Shown: positions 33,440 through 43,144, counted from the stretch's first letter. The stretch: 64,000 bases of DNA from Flavobacteriales bacterium (GCA_024103275.1 JAGFIV010000037.1:29554-93553), one strand, 5' to 3'. Notes: generated by a model not told the origin, from the letters alone. Numbers and translations are program-made.

Positions 33440-36061
33440 ATGCCACACGATAAACCGTTACCACAAACCATGCTTTTCGAAGCCGAGCCCACCGAGACCG
33501 AGAAGATGCCCGCAGCGACCATCAGCCACAAACCCATCCTGCCGACCCAGACCTTCACCCCGGAGGAGGCCCTGGCGGCAACCCTTCAGTACTTCAACAA
33601 CGATGAGCTGGCGGCCACCACTTGGTTGAACAAATACGCCCTGCGCAACGAGAAGGGCGAACTGCTGGAACTGACCCCCGAGGGCACCCACCGGCGCATG
33701 GCCGCCGAGTTCGCCCGCATCGAACGTAACTATAAGGAGGTGCCCGCCTCAAAGCGCACCCAGCTCTCCGCCTATGGCCGCAAGCGCGAACCGCTGGACG
33801 AGGAACGGATCTTCAAGCTCTTCGACGGCTTCCGTGACATCGTGCCGCAGGGCAGCGTGATGGCCTCCCTGGGCGACCATACCCGCCTAGCATCCCTCTC
33901 CAACTGCGTGGTGATCCCCGCGCCGGTGGACAGCTACGGCGGCATTTTCCGCAACGATCAGCAACTGGCCCAGCTTTTCAAGCGCCGCTGCGGCGTGGGG
34001 TTCGACCTCAGCACCCTGCGCCCCGAAGGTGCCGCCGTGAGCAATGCCGCACGCACCAGCACGGGTGCGGTATCGTTCATGGAGCGCTTCAGCAACACCA
34101 CCCGCGAGGTGGCCCAGAAGGGCAGGAGGGGGGCCCTGATGCTCACCATGGACATCGCCCACCCCGACGTGGAACACTTCATCACCATCAAGCAGGACCT
34201 CACCAAGGTGACCGGGGCCAACGTGAGCGTGCGGGTGAGCGATGCCTTCCTGAAGGCCGTGGAGGAGGATGGCGAATACACCCACCAATGGCCCATTGAC
34301 AGTCCGAAGCCCTCGGTGACCAAGACCGTGAAGGCCCGGCAACTGTGGGAAACGTTGATCCGGTGCGCCCACAACAGCGCCGAGCCCGGCATCATCTTCT
34401 GGGACCGCCAGCACAAGTATTCCACCTCGTCCATTTATCCCGGGTTCAAGAACGAAAGCACCAACCCCTGCGGCGAGATCGCCATGCAAGGCGGTGACAG
34501 CTGCCGCTTGATCGCCATCAACTTCTACTCCTTCGTCACCGACCCGTTCACGCCCAAGGCGCGCTTCGACCATGAGCGCCTGGCCGAGGTCACCTATGAG
34601 GCCCAGCGCCTGATGGACGACCTGGTCGACCTGGAATTGGAGGCCGTGGAGCGCATCCTGCAGAAGATCGACAACGACCCCGAGCCCGATGAGGTGAAGC
34701 GCGTGGAACGCGAGACTTGGCAACTGTTGGGCGATACCGGCCGCAAGGGGCGCCGCACCGGCCTGGGCTTCACCGGCCTGGGCGACGCGCTGGCCGCAAT
34801 GAACCTGGCCTACGACAGCGAAGCCGCCGTGGAAGCCGTCTCCCACATCATGCGCACCAAGTGCGAGGCCGAGTTCAACAGCAGCATCGACCTGGCCATC
34901 GAACGCGGCAGCTTCGCCGGCTTCGATCCCGCCATCGAGAAGACCAGCGAGTTCACCGGAATGCTGGAACAGGAACTGCCCGAGCTGCATGCCCGCATGA
35001 TGAAGCACGGCCGGCGCAACATCAGCATCAGCACGGTGGCACCCACCGGCACCCTCAGCCTGCTCACGCGCACCAGCAGCGGCATCGAGCCCGTGTACAT
35101 GCTGGGCTATACCCGCCGCCGCAAGCTGGCGCCCAACACCCCCAAGGAAAAGGTCACCTTCACCGACGCCATGGGCGACCAATGGGAGGAGTTCACCGTA
35201 CACCACCCGCGCCTGGAGGACTGGATGAAGGTCACCGGCAAGACCAATGTGGAGGAGAGCCCGTACTTCAAGAGCACCGCGCCCGACATCGACTGGCACC
35301 ACCGCATCCGCCTGCAGGCCGCCGTGCAGAAGTACACCACGCACAGCATCAGCTCCACCATCAACCTGCCCAGCACCGTCACCCCCGAACTGGTGGGCAA
35401 CATCTACCGCGCCGCCTGGCACCTCAACCTCAAGGGCGTCACCGTGTACCGGGACGGCTCGCGCAGCGGCGTGCTGGTGGCCAAGGAAGACAAAAAGAAG
35501 GATGTGGCGCCCATGGGCGTGAAACGGCCCGACGTGCTGGAGGCCGATGTGATCCGCTTCAACAACGAGACGGAACCCTGGCTCGCGGTGGTGGGCAAGC
35601 TTGACGGGAAGCCCTACGAGATCTTCACCGGTCAGGCCAAGGGCGTGTTCCAACTGCCGAAGTGGGTGGAGAAAGGCTGGGTGATCAAACGCAAGGATAC
35701 CAAAGCCAAGAAGAACATCTACGACCTGCAGTACGAGGACAACGAAGGTTACCAGGTCACCATCCAGGGCCTCAGCCGCAGTTTCAACAAGGAATACTGG
35801 AACTACGCCATCCTCATCAGCGGCATGCTGCGCCAGGGGGTCTCCGTCCCCCACGTGGTGGACACCGTGGTGAACCTCAATCTCTACGATGCCACCCTGA
35901 ACACCTGGAAGAACGGCGTGGCCCGTGCGCTCAGCCGCTACATCCCCGATGGCACCAGTGCCAGCGGCCGCAAGTGCAACGACTGCGGCGACAGCGAAGG
36001 CGTGTACTACGAGGAGGGTTGCCTGAAGTGCCGCAGCTGCGGAAGCAGCAAGTGCGGGTAG
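33440..36061 (+). CDS. nrdJ: Adenosylcobalamin-dependent (class II) ribonucleotide reductase NrdJ
   Basis: An 873-residue enzyme making deoxyribonucleotides independently of oxygen. Catalytic-barrel motifs: SNCVVIPAPVDSYGGIF (N-terminal redox Cys), FKNESTNPCGEIAMQ (active-site Cys in NPCGE), APTGTLS, and GLGFTGLGDALAAM. The C-terminal zinc-ribbon-like tail (CNDCGDSEG, CLKCRSCGSSKCG) is typical of this subgroup. An O2-independent reductase fits growth on nitrate or N2O. No class I or III reductase is in the window. Confidence 0.96.
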   Translation: MPHDKPLPQTMLFEAEPTETEKMPAATISHKPILPTQTFTPEEALAATLQYFNNDELAATTWLNKYALRNEKGELLELTPEGTHRRMAAEFARIERNYKEVPASKRTQLSAYGRKREPLDEERIFKLFDGFRDIVPQGSVMASLGDHTRLASLSNCVVIPAPVDSYGGIFRNDQQLAQLFKRRCGVGFDLSTLRPEGAAVSNAARTSTGAVSFMERFSNTTREVAQKGRRGALMLTMDIAHPDVEHFITIKQDLTKVTGANVSVRVSDAFLKAVEEDGEYTHQWPIDSPKPSVTKTVKARQLWETLIRCAHNSAEPGIIFWDRQHKYSTSSIYPGFKNESTNPCGEIAMQGGDSCRLIAINFYSFVTDPFTPKARFDHERLAEVTYEAQRLMDDLVDLELEAVERILQKIDNDPEPDEVKRVERETWQLLGDTGRKGRRTGLGFTGLGDALAAMNLAYDSEAAVEAVSHIMRTKCEAEFNSSIDLAIERGSFAGFDPAIEKTSEFTGMLEQELPELHARMMKHGRRNISISTVAPTGTLSLLTRTSSGIEPVYMLGYTRRRKLAPNTPKEKVTFTDAMGDQWEEFTVHHPRLEDWMKVTGKTNVEESPYFKSTAPDIDWHHRIRLQAAVQKYTTHSISSTINLPSTVTPELVGNIYRAAWHLNLKGVTVYRDGSRSGVLVAKEDKKKDVAPMGVKRPDVLEADVIRFNNETEPWLAVVGKLDGKPYEIFTGQAKGVFQLPKWVEKGWVIKRKDTKAKKNIYDLQYEDNEGYQVTIQGLSRSFNKEYWNYAILISGMLRQGVSVPHVVDTVVNLNLYDATLNTWKNGVARALSRYIPDGTSASGRKCNDCGDSEGVYYEEGCLKCRSCGSSKCG

Positions 36062-36083
36062 GGCATTGCCCGATCCCGTCATA

Positions 36084-36120
36084 CGAAGGCTGCGGACCAC
36101 GGAGGTGGCCGCAGCCTTCG
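36084..36120. terminator. Hairpin terminator between convergent nrdJ and TANGO2-like genes
   Basis: Perfect 12-bp stem CGAAGGCTGCGG (36084-36095) / CCGCAGCCTTCG (36109-36120) with 13-base loop. No strong T-run; probably a shared stop structure. Confidence 0.65.
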
Positions 36121-36166
36121 GGTGTTGGGGACGGTCCTTTGGCCGGAACTTTACCAAGCATTGGCA

Positions 36167-36910
36167 TTATACCCTTGCCTTCCCCACCTCAAACTCTTGC
36201 TTTACCACGGCCCCGTCCGGCCACGTCCTTTCCTCGAACAGGACCTTGCCTTTTCTGTCCACCACCAGCACGGTGCTGCAGCGCGTACCGTAGTTGGGGG
36301 TGCGGATGAAGACCGAGGATGCGGCACGTTCCATTTCCATCGGAAGGCCGGTGTCGGGCAGCTGGTCATCGGGGGCGATGGACTCATCAACCAAAAGCCG
36401 GAAGAGGCCCTCGGTGATGGTTTCAAGCGATCGGCCCATCAGCTCCCGCAGCACTGCCTTGGACTTGACGACCTTGGGCCATGGGGTATCCAACAGATGG
36501 TTGCTGAGGGCGTGTACGCCGGGTTGGAGCGGCTCGTCGCGGCGGTCGATGTTGTTGTGGTAACGAAGCGCATCCAGGGGGCCGTAGATCAGGTTGAACC
36601 CCGCATATGCCCCGGAGGCGGCCGGATCGATATCCTTTTCCAGTGCCGCACGCACCAGTGCCCCGCGCGAAGGGCCGGCCGGAAACGCCATGCGCATTTC
36701 CCGGTAATTGGTGATCGCCGCAAAGCGGCCGTGCCGCGTGATGCCCATCCAGGTGCCGCCTGCCCGCTTGTCGCGTCCCGCGAAGATCTCCGGGGCATCG
36801 GCCCAGAAGTGGGCCGGTTCCGCGGGGCGGTCCAGGAACTCATCCCGGTTTGCACCCAGGACCAGCGGGAAATCAGCATGTGCCTTGTAAGCCAGGACGA
36901 TCAAACACAT
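36167..36910 (-). CDS. NRDE-motif (TANGO2-like) protein
   Basis: A 247-residue member of the NRDE/TANGO2 family, beginning MCLIVLAYKAHADFPLVLGANRDEFLDRPAEP, which contains the diagnostic Cys2 and NRDE. The core AGGTWMGITRHGRFAAITNYRE is also conserved. These Ntn-fold-like proteins have been linked to haem trafficking and lipid homeostasis; the bacterial role is uncertain. Divergent from nadA with 144 bp between the starts. Confidence 0.9.
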   Translation of the reverse strand: MCLIVLAYKAHADFPLVLGANRDEFLDRPAEPAHFWADAPEIFAGRDKRAGGTWMGITRHGRFAAITNYREMRMAFPAGPSRGALVRAALEKDIDPAASGAYAGFNLIYGPLDALRYHNNIDRRDEPLQPGVHALSNHLLDTPWPKVVKSKAVLRELMGRSLETITEGLFRLLVDESIAPDDQLPDTGLPMEMERAASSVFIRTPNYGTRCSTVLVVDRKGKVLFEERTWPDGAVVKQEFEVGKARV

Positions 36911-36992
36911 GTTGCAAAGGTACCGCCACGTGGGTGGGCCGAAGGCGCTGGCCTCCCGGGCACGCCTACGGACCGCGCCTGATCGGGGTCAC

Positions 36993-37022
36993 TTGCCGGA
37001 ACTGTGATATATGTCAACTTTG
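36993..37022 (+). promoter_or_regulatory. Putative promoter of nadA-nadB
   Basis: TTG at 36993-36995, 19-bp spacer, then CAACTTTG at 37015-37022 (one mismatch from TAnnTTTG). Expected transcript start is ~25 bp before the nadA ATG. Confidence 0.5.
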
Positions 37023-37054
37023 TACCCGCATTCAACCAGGTACCTGAGAGATCA

Positions 37055-38035
37055 ATGAACACTCCTTTCCCGCCACCGGCCATCGCGCCCGGGGCCAAGA
37101 CGATGACCGACTTTGAACTGGTGGGGGAGATCCACCGGTTGAAGGAGGAGCGCAACGCCATCATCCTTGCGCACTACTACCAGCAGCCGGAGATCCAGGA
37201 GTTGGCGGACTACGTGGGCGACAGCCTGGGCCTGGCGCAGGCCGCGGACAAGACCAACGCCGATGTGATCCTTTTCTGCGGGGTGCATTTCATGGCCGAG
37301 ACGGCGAAGATCCTCAACCCGGGCAAGACCGTGCTCCTGCCCGACCTCAATGCCGGATGCTCACTGGCGGACAGCGCCCCGGCGGACAAGTTCAGGGCTT
37401 TCCTGGACCGGCATCCGGACCATGTGGTGGTCAGCTACATCAATTGCAGCGCCGAGGTGAAGGCTATGAGCGACATCATATGCACGAGCAGCAATGCGGT
37501 GAAGGTGGTGCAGAGCATCCCGGCGGACAGGAAGGTGATCTTCGCCCCGGACAAGCACCTGGGTGCCTATGTGCAGCGCGTCACCGGCAGGCCATTGGTC
37601 CTGTGGGACGGCGTATGCGAGGTGCACGTGGACATCAGCCTGGACAAGTTGAAGTTCCTCCTGGGGAAATACCCCGATGCCAAGCTTGCGGCGCACCCGG
37701 AGTGCCCGCCGCACATCCTGGAGGAAGCGGATTTCGTGGGCAGCACCAGTGCGATGCTCAGCTTCGTGCAGAACGACCCGGGGGAGGTCTTCATCGTGGC
37801 CACCGAGGGCGGCATCCTGCACAAGATGCGCCAGGCCGTGCCGGACAAGAAACTGATCGCGGCCCCGGCCAATGCGGAAAACTCATGCGCCTGCGCGGAG
37901 TGCCCCTACATGAAGCTGAACACGCTGGACAAGCTGTACACCGCCCTGCTCACGGGCCAGCCGGAGATCACCATGGAGGAGGGCGTGCGGGTGAAGGCCC
38001 TGCGCTCCATCCGGGCCATGCTCGACCTGGGCTAG
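37055..38035 (+). CDS. nadA: Quinolinate synthase NadA
   Basis: 4Fe-4S enzyme condensing iminoaspartate with dihydroxyacetone phosphate to quinolinate in de novo NAD synthesis. Of 326 residues, motifs are ILAHYYQQPEIQELADYVGDSLGLAQ, VHFMAETAKIL, DLNAGCSLAD, VSYINCSAEVKA, HPECPP and the C-terminal ENSCACAECPYMK cluster region. The start at 37055 gives the usual N-terminus. nadB follows after 13 bp, forming an operon. Confidence 0.96.
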   Translation: MNTPFPPPAIAPGAKTMTDFELVGEIHRLKEERNAIILAHYYQQPEIQELADYVGDSLGLAQAADKTNADVILFCGVHFMAETAKILNPGKTVLLPDLNAGCSLADSAPADKFRAFLDRHPDHVVVSYINCSAEVKAMSDIICTSSNAVKVVQSIPADRKVIFAPDKHLGAYVQRVTGRPLVLWDGVCEVHVDISLDKLKFLLGKYPDAKLAAHPECPPHILEEADFVGSTSAMLSFVQNDPGEVFIVATEGGILHKMRQAVPDKKLIAAPANAENSCACAECPYMKLNTLDKLYTALLTGQPEITMEEGVRVKALRSIRAMLDLG

Positions 38036-38048
38036 GGGAACACAGGCC

Positions 38049-39599
38049 ATGGAAACAGAGGTGATCGTGGTGGGCGGCGGCATTGCGGGCATGGCCTTCG
38101 CCGAGCGCATGACGGCGCTGAAGGGTGGGGGCGGGGTGCGCATCCTGATGTTGTCCAAGGCCCCGGTGGAGGCCAGCAACTCGTACCTGGCGCAAGGCGG
38201 CGTGGCGGCGGTGGTGTTGCCCGAGGATTCCGTGGAGGAGCACGTGCAGGACACGCTCACCGTGGGTGCCGGCCGCTGTGATGAACGCGTGGTGCGCATG
38301 ATCGTGGAGCGGGGCCCCAAGGCGATCGCGCGCCTGCTGGCCGCAGGAGCCCGCTTCGATGCCGACCGGGAAGGGCGCCTGCAGCTGGCCCGTGAAGGCG
38401 GCCACTCGCAAGCCCGTGTGGTACACTACCGCGACACCACCGGGGCGGAGATCGTGCGCGTGTTGCGCGACAGGGTGAAGGCCGGGCCAATGATCGAAGT
38501 GGCAGGCCATCAGTACGTCATGGACCTGATCACGGATGGGGCGGGGGCGGCGCGACGATGCATCGGTGTGCGCACGGTCGACGGCAGGACCGGGGAAGTG
38601 CAGGACCATTATGCCGCGGCGGTCGTGCTGGCCACGGGCGGGCTTGGCCAGATCTACCGGCACACCACCAACCCGATGGCGGCCACGGGTGATGGCATCG
38701 CCATGGCCATCCGCGCCAACGTACCGTTGCGTGACATGGCCTTCATCCAATTCCACCCCACGGCCTTGTATGACGATGAAAGTGGTCCGACCTTCCTGAT
38801 CAGTGAGGCTGTGCGCGGCGCGGGGGCGCGCCTGCTTCGCCCGGACGGCGGCCGGCTCATGGAAGGTGTGCATCCGAAAGGTGACTTGGCACCGCGCAAT
38901 GTGGTGGCCCGTGAGATCCAGCGGGCCATCCTGCGATCGGGCCACCCGCATGTGTGGTTGGACACCGCGCCCATCGGTGTGCAGGAATTTGCCAAGCGGT
39001 TCCCGAACATCGCCAACGTCTGCGGCCGAAAAGGCATCGTGGCCGGTCGCGACCGCATACCCGTGATGCCCGCGGCCCATTACAGTTGTGGCGGCATACT
39101 CACCAACGACCATGGCGAGACGGCCCTGCCCGGCCTTTTTGCATTGGGTGAATGTGCCAGCAGCGGACTGCACGGTGCCGACCGTCTGGCTTCCAATTCC
39201 CTGCTGGAAGCATTGGTGATGCCGGCCCGGGCGGCCGAAGTGTTGGTGTCCCGGCCTCTGGGCCCGCCGCTGCATGGCATTGGCCGGCAGGGCATGTTCC
39301 TACGCATGGACCTGGAGGACGAACGGGCCGCGTGGTTGCGGAAGGAGATGCAGGAATTGATGACCGGCAAGGCCGGCATCTTGCGGATGACCGATGGCCT
39401 GAAGGAAGCACGCCGCGATCTGCGGGCCATGGCGGACGAATGCGAACGGGCACTGGCCCAGGAGCACCTTGCTTGGGCTTGGGCCGAACTGCGGAGCATG
39501 GTGCAGGTGGCCGAAGCGATCGTCGATTCGGCACTGTCCCAGACCACCAATGCCGGCACACACTGGTGCGAGGACCTCGCACAGGGCGTTCTGTCGTGA
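38049..39599 (+). CDS. nadB: L-aspartate oxidase NadB
   Basis: A 516-residue FAD enzyme oxidising aspartate to iminoaspartate, the substrate of NadA. FAD motif VIVVGGGIAGMAFAERM near the N-terminus; active-site region EGGHSQARVVHYRDTTGAEI; FIQFHPTALYD, and PAAHYSCGGILTNDHGET. The C-terminal flavoprotein domain is present. Fumarate can serve as electron acceptor in this family, which allows anaerobic NAD synthesis. Confidence 0.96.
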   Translation: METEVIVVGGGIAGMAFAERMTALKGGGGVRILMLSKAPVEASNSYLAQGGVAAVVLPEDSVEEHVQDTLTVGAGRCDERVVRMIVERGPKAIARLLAAGARFDADREGRLQLAREGGHSQARVVHYRDTTGAEIVRVLRDRVKAGPMIEVAGHQYVMDLITDGAGAARRCIGVRTVDGRTGEVQDHYAAAVVLATGGLGQIYRHTTNPMAATGDGIAMAIRANVPLRDMAFIQFHPTALYDDESGPTFLISEAVRGAGARLLRPDGGRLMEGVHPKGDLAPRNVVAREIQRAILRSGHPHVWLDTAPIGVQEFAKRFPNIANVCGRKGIVAGRDRIPVMPAAHYSCGGILTNDHGETALPGLFALGECASSGLHGADRLASNSLLEALVMPARAAEVLVSRPLGPPLHGIGRQGMFLRMDLEDERAAWLRKEMQELMTGKAGILRMTDGLKEARRDLRAMADECERALAQEHLAWAWAELRSMVQVAEAIVDSALSQTTNAGTHWCEDLAQGVLS

Positions 39600-39633
39600 T
39601 TTCCTCACGGTCGGCACGGCGATTAAATGATCC

Positions 39634-39650
39634 CCGGGAATAATTCCCGG
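39634..39650. promoter_or_regulatory. Perfect palindrome between nadB and the next gene
   Basis: CCGGGAAT-A-ATTCCCGG, 8-bp arms around one base, 34 bp after the nadB stop and 53 bp before the next start. It could be an operator or a short terminator stem; no T-run follows. Confidence 0.4.
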
Positions 39651-39702
39651 CAGCCCAGCCCATTTCGTGCGATCTTTGCCCCCTTGTCCAAACCGTTGCT
39701 CC

Positions 39703-41520
39703 ATGCACGCACCCTCACCGCATACCTTCCACATCCCCGTCATGGGGCTGGGCTATACCATCGACACACCGGTGAAGGTGGCCCACTTCGGCATCTCCTC
39801 GGTCATCTCCATCATCGAGGACGAACTGGTGGAACGCATGCGGGAGTTCCTCAGCCATAGGATGGGAGAACCCTACACGGAGATATCCAAGAAGACGGAG
39901 GTGGACCACCGCGCCCGACGGATCACAGCCTACCTGAACCTGGTGCAGCAAATCGTGCGGCGCAACGCGGAAAGGATCCGCAACGAACCGTTCACCGAGG
40001 GTGCAGACATCTGCAAGTACTTCAGCATGCTCCCGGATGAGTCGCCGCTTCGGCAGGATTACGTGCGTATGATGGCGATGCTGCCCGGCGAGGAGCGCGG
40101 CCGCCTGGAGTCCGCGTTGCGTGGCTCGATGGCCGTCGGTTCCATCGATGTGAACATCATGGCCAAGATTGACCGCACCGTGTATGACAAGCATGGCCAT
40201 CCCTTGCCGGTGGAGTATGCCGAAGGAATGGCGGCGCTTCGCGGCTACGCGCTCAGCGACCTGGATTCCACGATCGTGCTTAGTGCTGGCTACAACCCGC
40301 GCATCTATGCCTACATGGCCACTTTCCCGGATTTCTTCCCGGATGCCAACGGCCGCATCCGCAAGCGGGTGGCGCTGAAGGTGAGCGACCTTCGTTCGGC
40401 CACCATCCAGGGCAAGATCTTGGCCAAGAAGGGGATCTGGGTCTCGGAGTACCGCATCGAGTCGGGCCTGAACTGCGGCGGCCACGCCTTCGCCACCGAC
40501 GGGTATCTCATGGGCCCCATCCTGGAGGAATTCAAGCAAAAGCGGGAGGCGCTGGGCCAAGAGCTTTTCGCGATCTGCAATGCCGCGTTGGCGGCGGAGG
40601 GGAAGCCCTTGCTGCACCCCGGCATCCGGGCCCGGCTCACCGTGCAGGGAGGGATCGGCACGGCCAAGGAAGACCGCTTCCTGCGCGATCATTACGGCGT
40701 GGACGGCACCGGCTGGGGCAGCCCTTTCCTGCTGGTGCCCGAGGCGACCAATGTGGACGACCACACCCTGAAACAGATCAGCGGGGCCGATCCCTCAGAC
40801 TATTTCCTCAGCTATGCCTCACCGCTGGGGATCCCCTTCCACAATTTCAGGCCCAGTACTTCCGAGGCCCAGCGCAAGGCCCGCATCGCCAAGGACAGGC
40901 CAGGCAGCCCGTGCTACAAGAAATACCTGTCCACCGACACCGAATTCACCGACATCCCCATCTGCACTTCATCCCGCCAATACCAGGAGCTGAAGCTCAG
41001 GCAGCTCAAGGAGAAGAACCTGGATGCGGCAACCTACGCACGTGAGGCCGCGCGCATCACGGAAAAGGACTGCCTGTGCGAGGGGCTGGGGGCCAGCGTG
41101 CTGGTAAAGAAAGGCATGACCCCGGCGCACAAGCTGGAGGCCGTTACCATCTGCCCGGGCCCCAACCTGGCCCATTTCTCCAAGATCTCCCCCTTGGCCA
41201 ACATGGTTGATCACATCTACGGGCGGCTCTCCCTGCTCAATGCCAATTACCGGCCGCACCAATTCATCAACGAGCTCAGGCTGTATGTGGATTACCTCAA
41301 GCGCGAGTTCGACCACGTGAAGGAATCCGCCACGGACAAGCAGCGCCGCTACGTCGAATCCTTCAAGACCAATCTGCTCAACGGCATCGGCTATTACGAA
41401 GCCCTGGCGCCGCAGGTGCACCGCCAGGCCAAGGAACAGCTTGAGCGCTTTACCGACGAGCTGAAGCAATATGCCGCCAACATCAAGGCCATGGTATTGG
41501 CCGAGCCTGTGCTGGCCTAG
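39703..41520 (+). CDS. Large conserved protein of unknown function
   Basis: A 605-residue protein, probably soluble, with no signal peptide. The N-terminus GLGYTIDTPVKVAHFGISSVISIIEDELVERM and the segment LNCGGHAFATDG look like parts of an alpha/beta barrel. Several cysteines lie in conserved-looking contexts (SPCYKKYL, ICTSSRQYQ, KDCLCEGLGASVL, TICPGPN), suggesting a metal or redox cofactor. I recall similar long proteins in other Bacteroidota annotated as hypothetical. The in-frame ATG at 39703 is used; 39667 would add twelve residues. It follows nadB on the same strand, with its own possible promoter. Confidence 0.7.
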   Translation: MHAPSPHTFHIPVMGLGYTIDTPVKVAHFGISSVISIIEDELVERMREFLSHRMGEPYTEISKKTEVDHRARRITAYLNLVQQIVRRNAERIRNEPFTEGADICKYFSMLPDESPLRQDYVRMMAMLPGEERGRLESALRGSMAVGSIDVNIMAKIDRTVYDKHGHPLPVEYAEGMAALRGYALSDLDSTIVLSAGYNPRIYAYMATFPDFFPDANGRIRKRVALKVSDLRSATIQGKILAKKGIWVSEYRIESGLNCGGHAFATDGYLMGPILEEFKQKREALGQELFAICNAALAAEGKPLLHPGIRARLTVQGGIGTAKEDRFLRDHYGVDGTGWGSPFLLVPEATNVDDHTLKQISGADPSDYFLSYASPLGIPFHNFRPSTSEAQRKARIAKDRPGSPCYKKYLSTDTEFTDIPICTSSRQYQELKLRQLKEKNLDAATYAREAARITEKDCLCEGLGASVLVKKGMTPAHKLEAVTICPGPNLAHFSKISPLANMVDHIYGRLSLLNANYRPHQFINELRLYVDYLKREFDHVKESATDKQRRYVESFKTNLLNGIGYYEALAPQVHRQAKEQLERFTDELKQYAANIKAMVLAEPVLA

Positions 41521-41554
41521 GCGATCCCTCCCGATGGATCGGTGACTTGGGTTA

Positions 41555-41576
41555 CACCCCGCCCGGGCGCGGGGTG
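41555..41576 (+). terminator. Short GC-rich hairpin after the 605-residue protein gene
   Basis: Stem CACCCCGC (41555-41562) / GCGGGGTG (41569-41576) with 6-base loop, 35 bp after the stop. No T-run. Confidence 0.45.
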
Positions 41577-41631
41577 CCAACTTGCGCCCACTTCCGGCAA
41601 CAGGATGCCGGGGGTGAAAAAGCCAAGCACA

Positions 41632-42102
41632 ATGACGCATGACGTGGAGGCCGTATGGATGGGGAAGATGCAGTTCAATGCACTCATCATGGGGAACCAT
41701 ACCGTGGTGATGGATGCCCCGGAACGCGTGGGCGGGGAGGACCTTGGTCCCATCCCCAAACCGTTGTTCCTCACCTCGCTGGCCGGATGTACGGGCATGG
41801 ACGTGGTGGCCATCCTGCGCAACCGGAACAAGCCGCTGGATCGGTTCGAGGTACGCGTGGCCGGCACGGTGAGCAACGACAAGCCCATCCAATACACCGG
41901 GATCCACCTGGTCTATGACATGCACGGCGACGCGGGCCACGAGGAGGAAGCCTTGAAGGCGGTGGAGCGTTCACAACATGACCTGTGCGGTGTCAGTGCC
42001 ATGATCAAGCGGTCCTTGCCGGTGACCTGGGAGGTCCGTTTCAACGGGGCGGTGCGCTTCAGCAACGCCGTTCCGGAAAGGGCGGGAGCGGCGGAAGCCT
42101 GA
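41632..42102 (+). CDS. OsmC-family peroxide-resistance protein
   Basis: A 156-residue protein with THDVEAVWMGKMQFNALI at the N-terminus and the two OsmC-type cysteines in SLAGCTGMDVVAIL and QHDLCGVSAMIKRSLPVTWEV. OsmC/YhfA proteins reduce organic hydroperoxides using a dithiol donor. The start at 41632 matches the family N-terminus; an upstream in-frame ATG at 41605 would add nine residues. Confidence 0.9.
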   Translation: MTHDVEAVWMGKMQFNALIMGNHTVVMDAPERVGGEDLGPIPKPLFLTSLAGCTGMDVVAILRNRNKPLDRFEVRVAGTVSNDKPIQYTGIHLVYDMHGDAGHEEEALKAVERSQHDLCGVSAMIKRSLPVTWEVRFNGAVRFSNAVPERAGAAEA

Positions 42103-42203
42103 GCCCCGGCGCAGGCTTTGGGGAGGAACCCGCACATACGGAAGGTCCACGGGTGCAATAGCGGTATCGCCGTACCGGTATTTGTCCCAACTTTGGCGGT
42201 GCA

Positions 42204-42623
42204 ATGGCAAACCATCGGGCGCATTCCACGTGGGCGTTGATCGCCGCGGTGGTGGCGTTGGCTTTCGGGATGGTCACCATCATGCGCGGGGGCAGCGTCC
42301 TGTTCGACATCGGCGGGGCGCGTGGCCCGGCCGGCCACATCGTCCCGATCGTGCTGCCCCTGGTCTTCCTCACGGGATTCCTCTATGTCGGGGGAGGCAT
42401 CGGCCTGCTCACACAGGCCAAGTGGAGCCAGGGAGTATTCCTGGCAGCCTTGGCCCTGCTGATCGTGGCCGGCGTGGGCATGGTCCTGCACATGCGCGAA
42501 GGATTGCCTTATGAGGTGCGCACCACGCGCGCCCTTCCTGTCCGTACTTTGGTCACGGTATTGCTGTATGTGGCGGCCCGCCGTGCCCGTCATACCCGTA
42601 AAGACCAGACCCACCCATCCTGA
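42204..42623 (+). CDS. Small membrane protein of unknown function
   Basis: A 139-residue protein with three to four predicted helices (about 10-27, 47-65, 76-94, 113-127) and a basic C-terminal tail. No family recognised. It is 6 bp upstream of the lipoprotein gene at 42630, so both are probably on one transcript. Confidence 0.6.
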   Translation: MANHRAHSTWALIAAVVALAFGMVTIMRGGSVLFDIGGARGPAGHIVPIVLPLVFLTGFLYVGGGIGLLTQAKWSQGVFLAALALLIVAGVGMVLHMREGLPYEVRTTRALPVRTLVTVLLYVAARRARHTRKDQTHPS

Positions 42624-42629
42624 GCACAC

Positions 42630-43085
42630 ATGAAGAAGTCCATTTTCCCCGTTTGGGTCCTGCTTGTCCTGATCGCCATGGCGTGCAGTCCGGTGGAGGC
42701 GCCGCAGGATAACCATGCCGACCATGACCACGCGACCACGGAGGAACAGGGCCATGGTGAGGCCCAGGCCGGGGCCGTGCAGTTGGACCACGGCAAGACC
42801 TGGGAGGCCAATCCGGAAACCACCGAGGGCATCCAGGCCATGGCTTCCATCGTGGAAGGCTTCGACCGCACCACCGGCGACGTGGCCGTGCTGAAAGAGG
42901 AACTGCAGGCAGAGTTCAGCGGCATCTTCGCCAAGTGCACCATGACCGGTGAAGCCCACGAGCAACTGCACAACTACTTGGTGCCCGTCAAGCACATGTT
43001 GGACAGCTTGGGCAATGATCCGAACGATGCCCAATTGGCCGACCTGCGGGCCTACCTGGGGACCTACGGGAACTATTTCCATTGA
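42630..43085 (+). CDS. Lipoprotein with His/Asp-rich N-terminal linker
   Basis: A 151-residue lipoprotein: signal peptide ending LIAMAC (C19), then a metal-binding-like stretch DNHADHDHATTEEQGHGEAQ, then a helical domain with one Cys (IFAKCTMTGEAHEQLHNYL). The helical part looks like a four-helix sensor or chaperone fold. Periplasmic metal (zinc, copper, nickel) binding is a guess from the His-rich segment. Confidence 0.65.
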   Translation: MKKSIFPVWVLLVLIAMACSPVEAPQDNHADHDHATTEEQGHGEAQAGAVQLDHGKTWEANPETTEGIQAMASIVEGFDRTTGDVAVLKEELQAEFSGIFAKCTMTGEAHEQLHNYLVPVKHMLDSLGNDPNDAQLADLRAYLGTYGNYFH

Positions 43086-43144
43086 GAGCAGGGCCCTGCG
43101 AGGCGTCCTTAGGGCACCATGCAACGGGCACCTTCCAACAGACC

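Noticed and set aside
33887..36157. Long open frame on the minus strand opposite nrdJ
   Set aside because: Antisense shadow of nrdJ with biased composition and no motifs.
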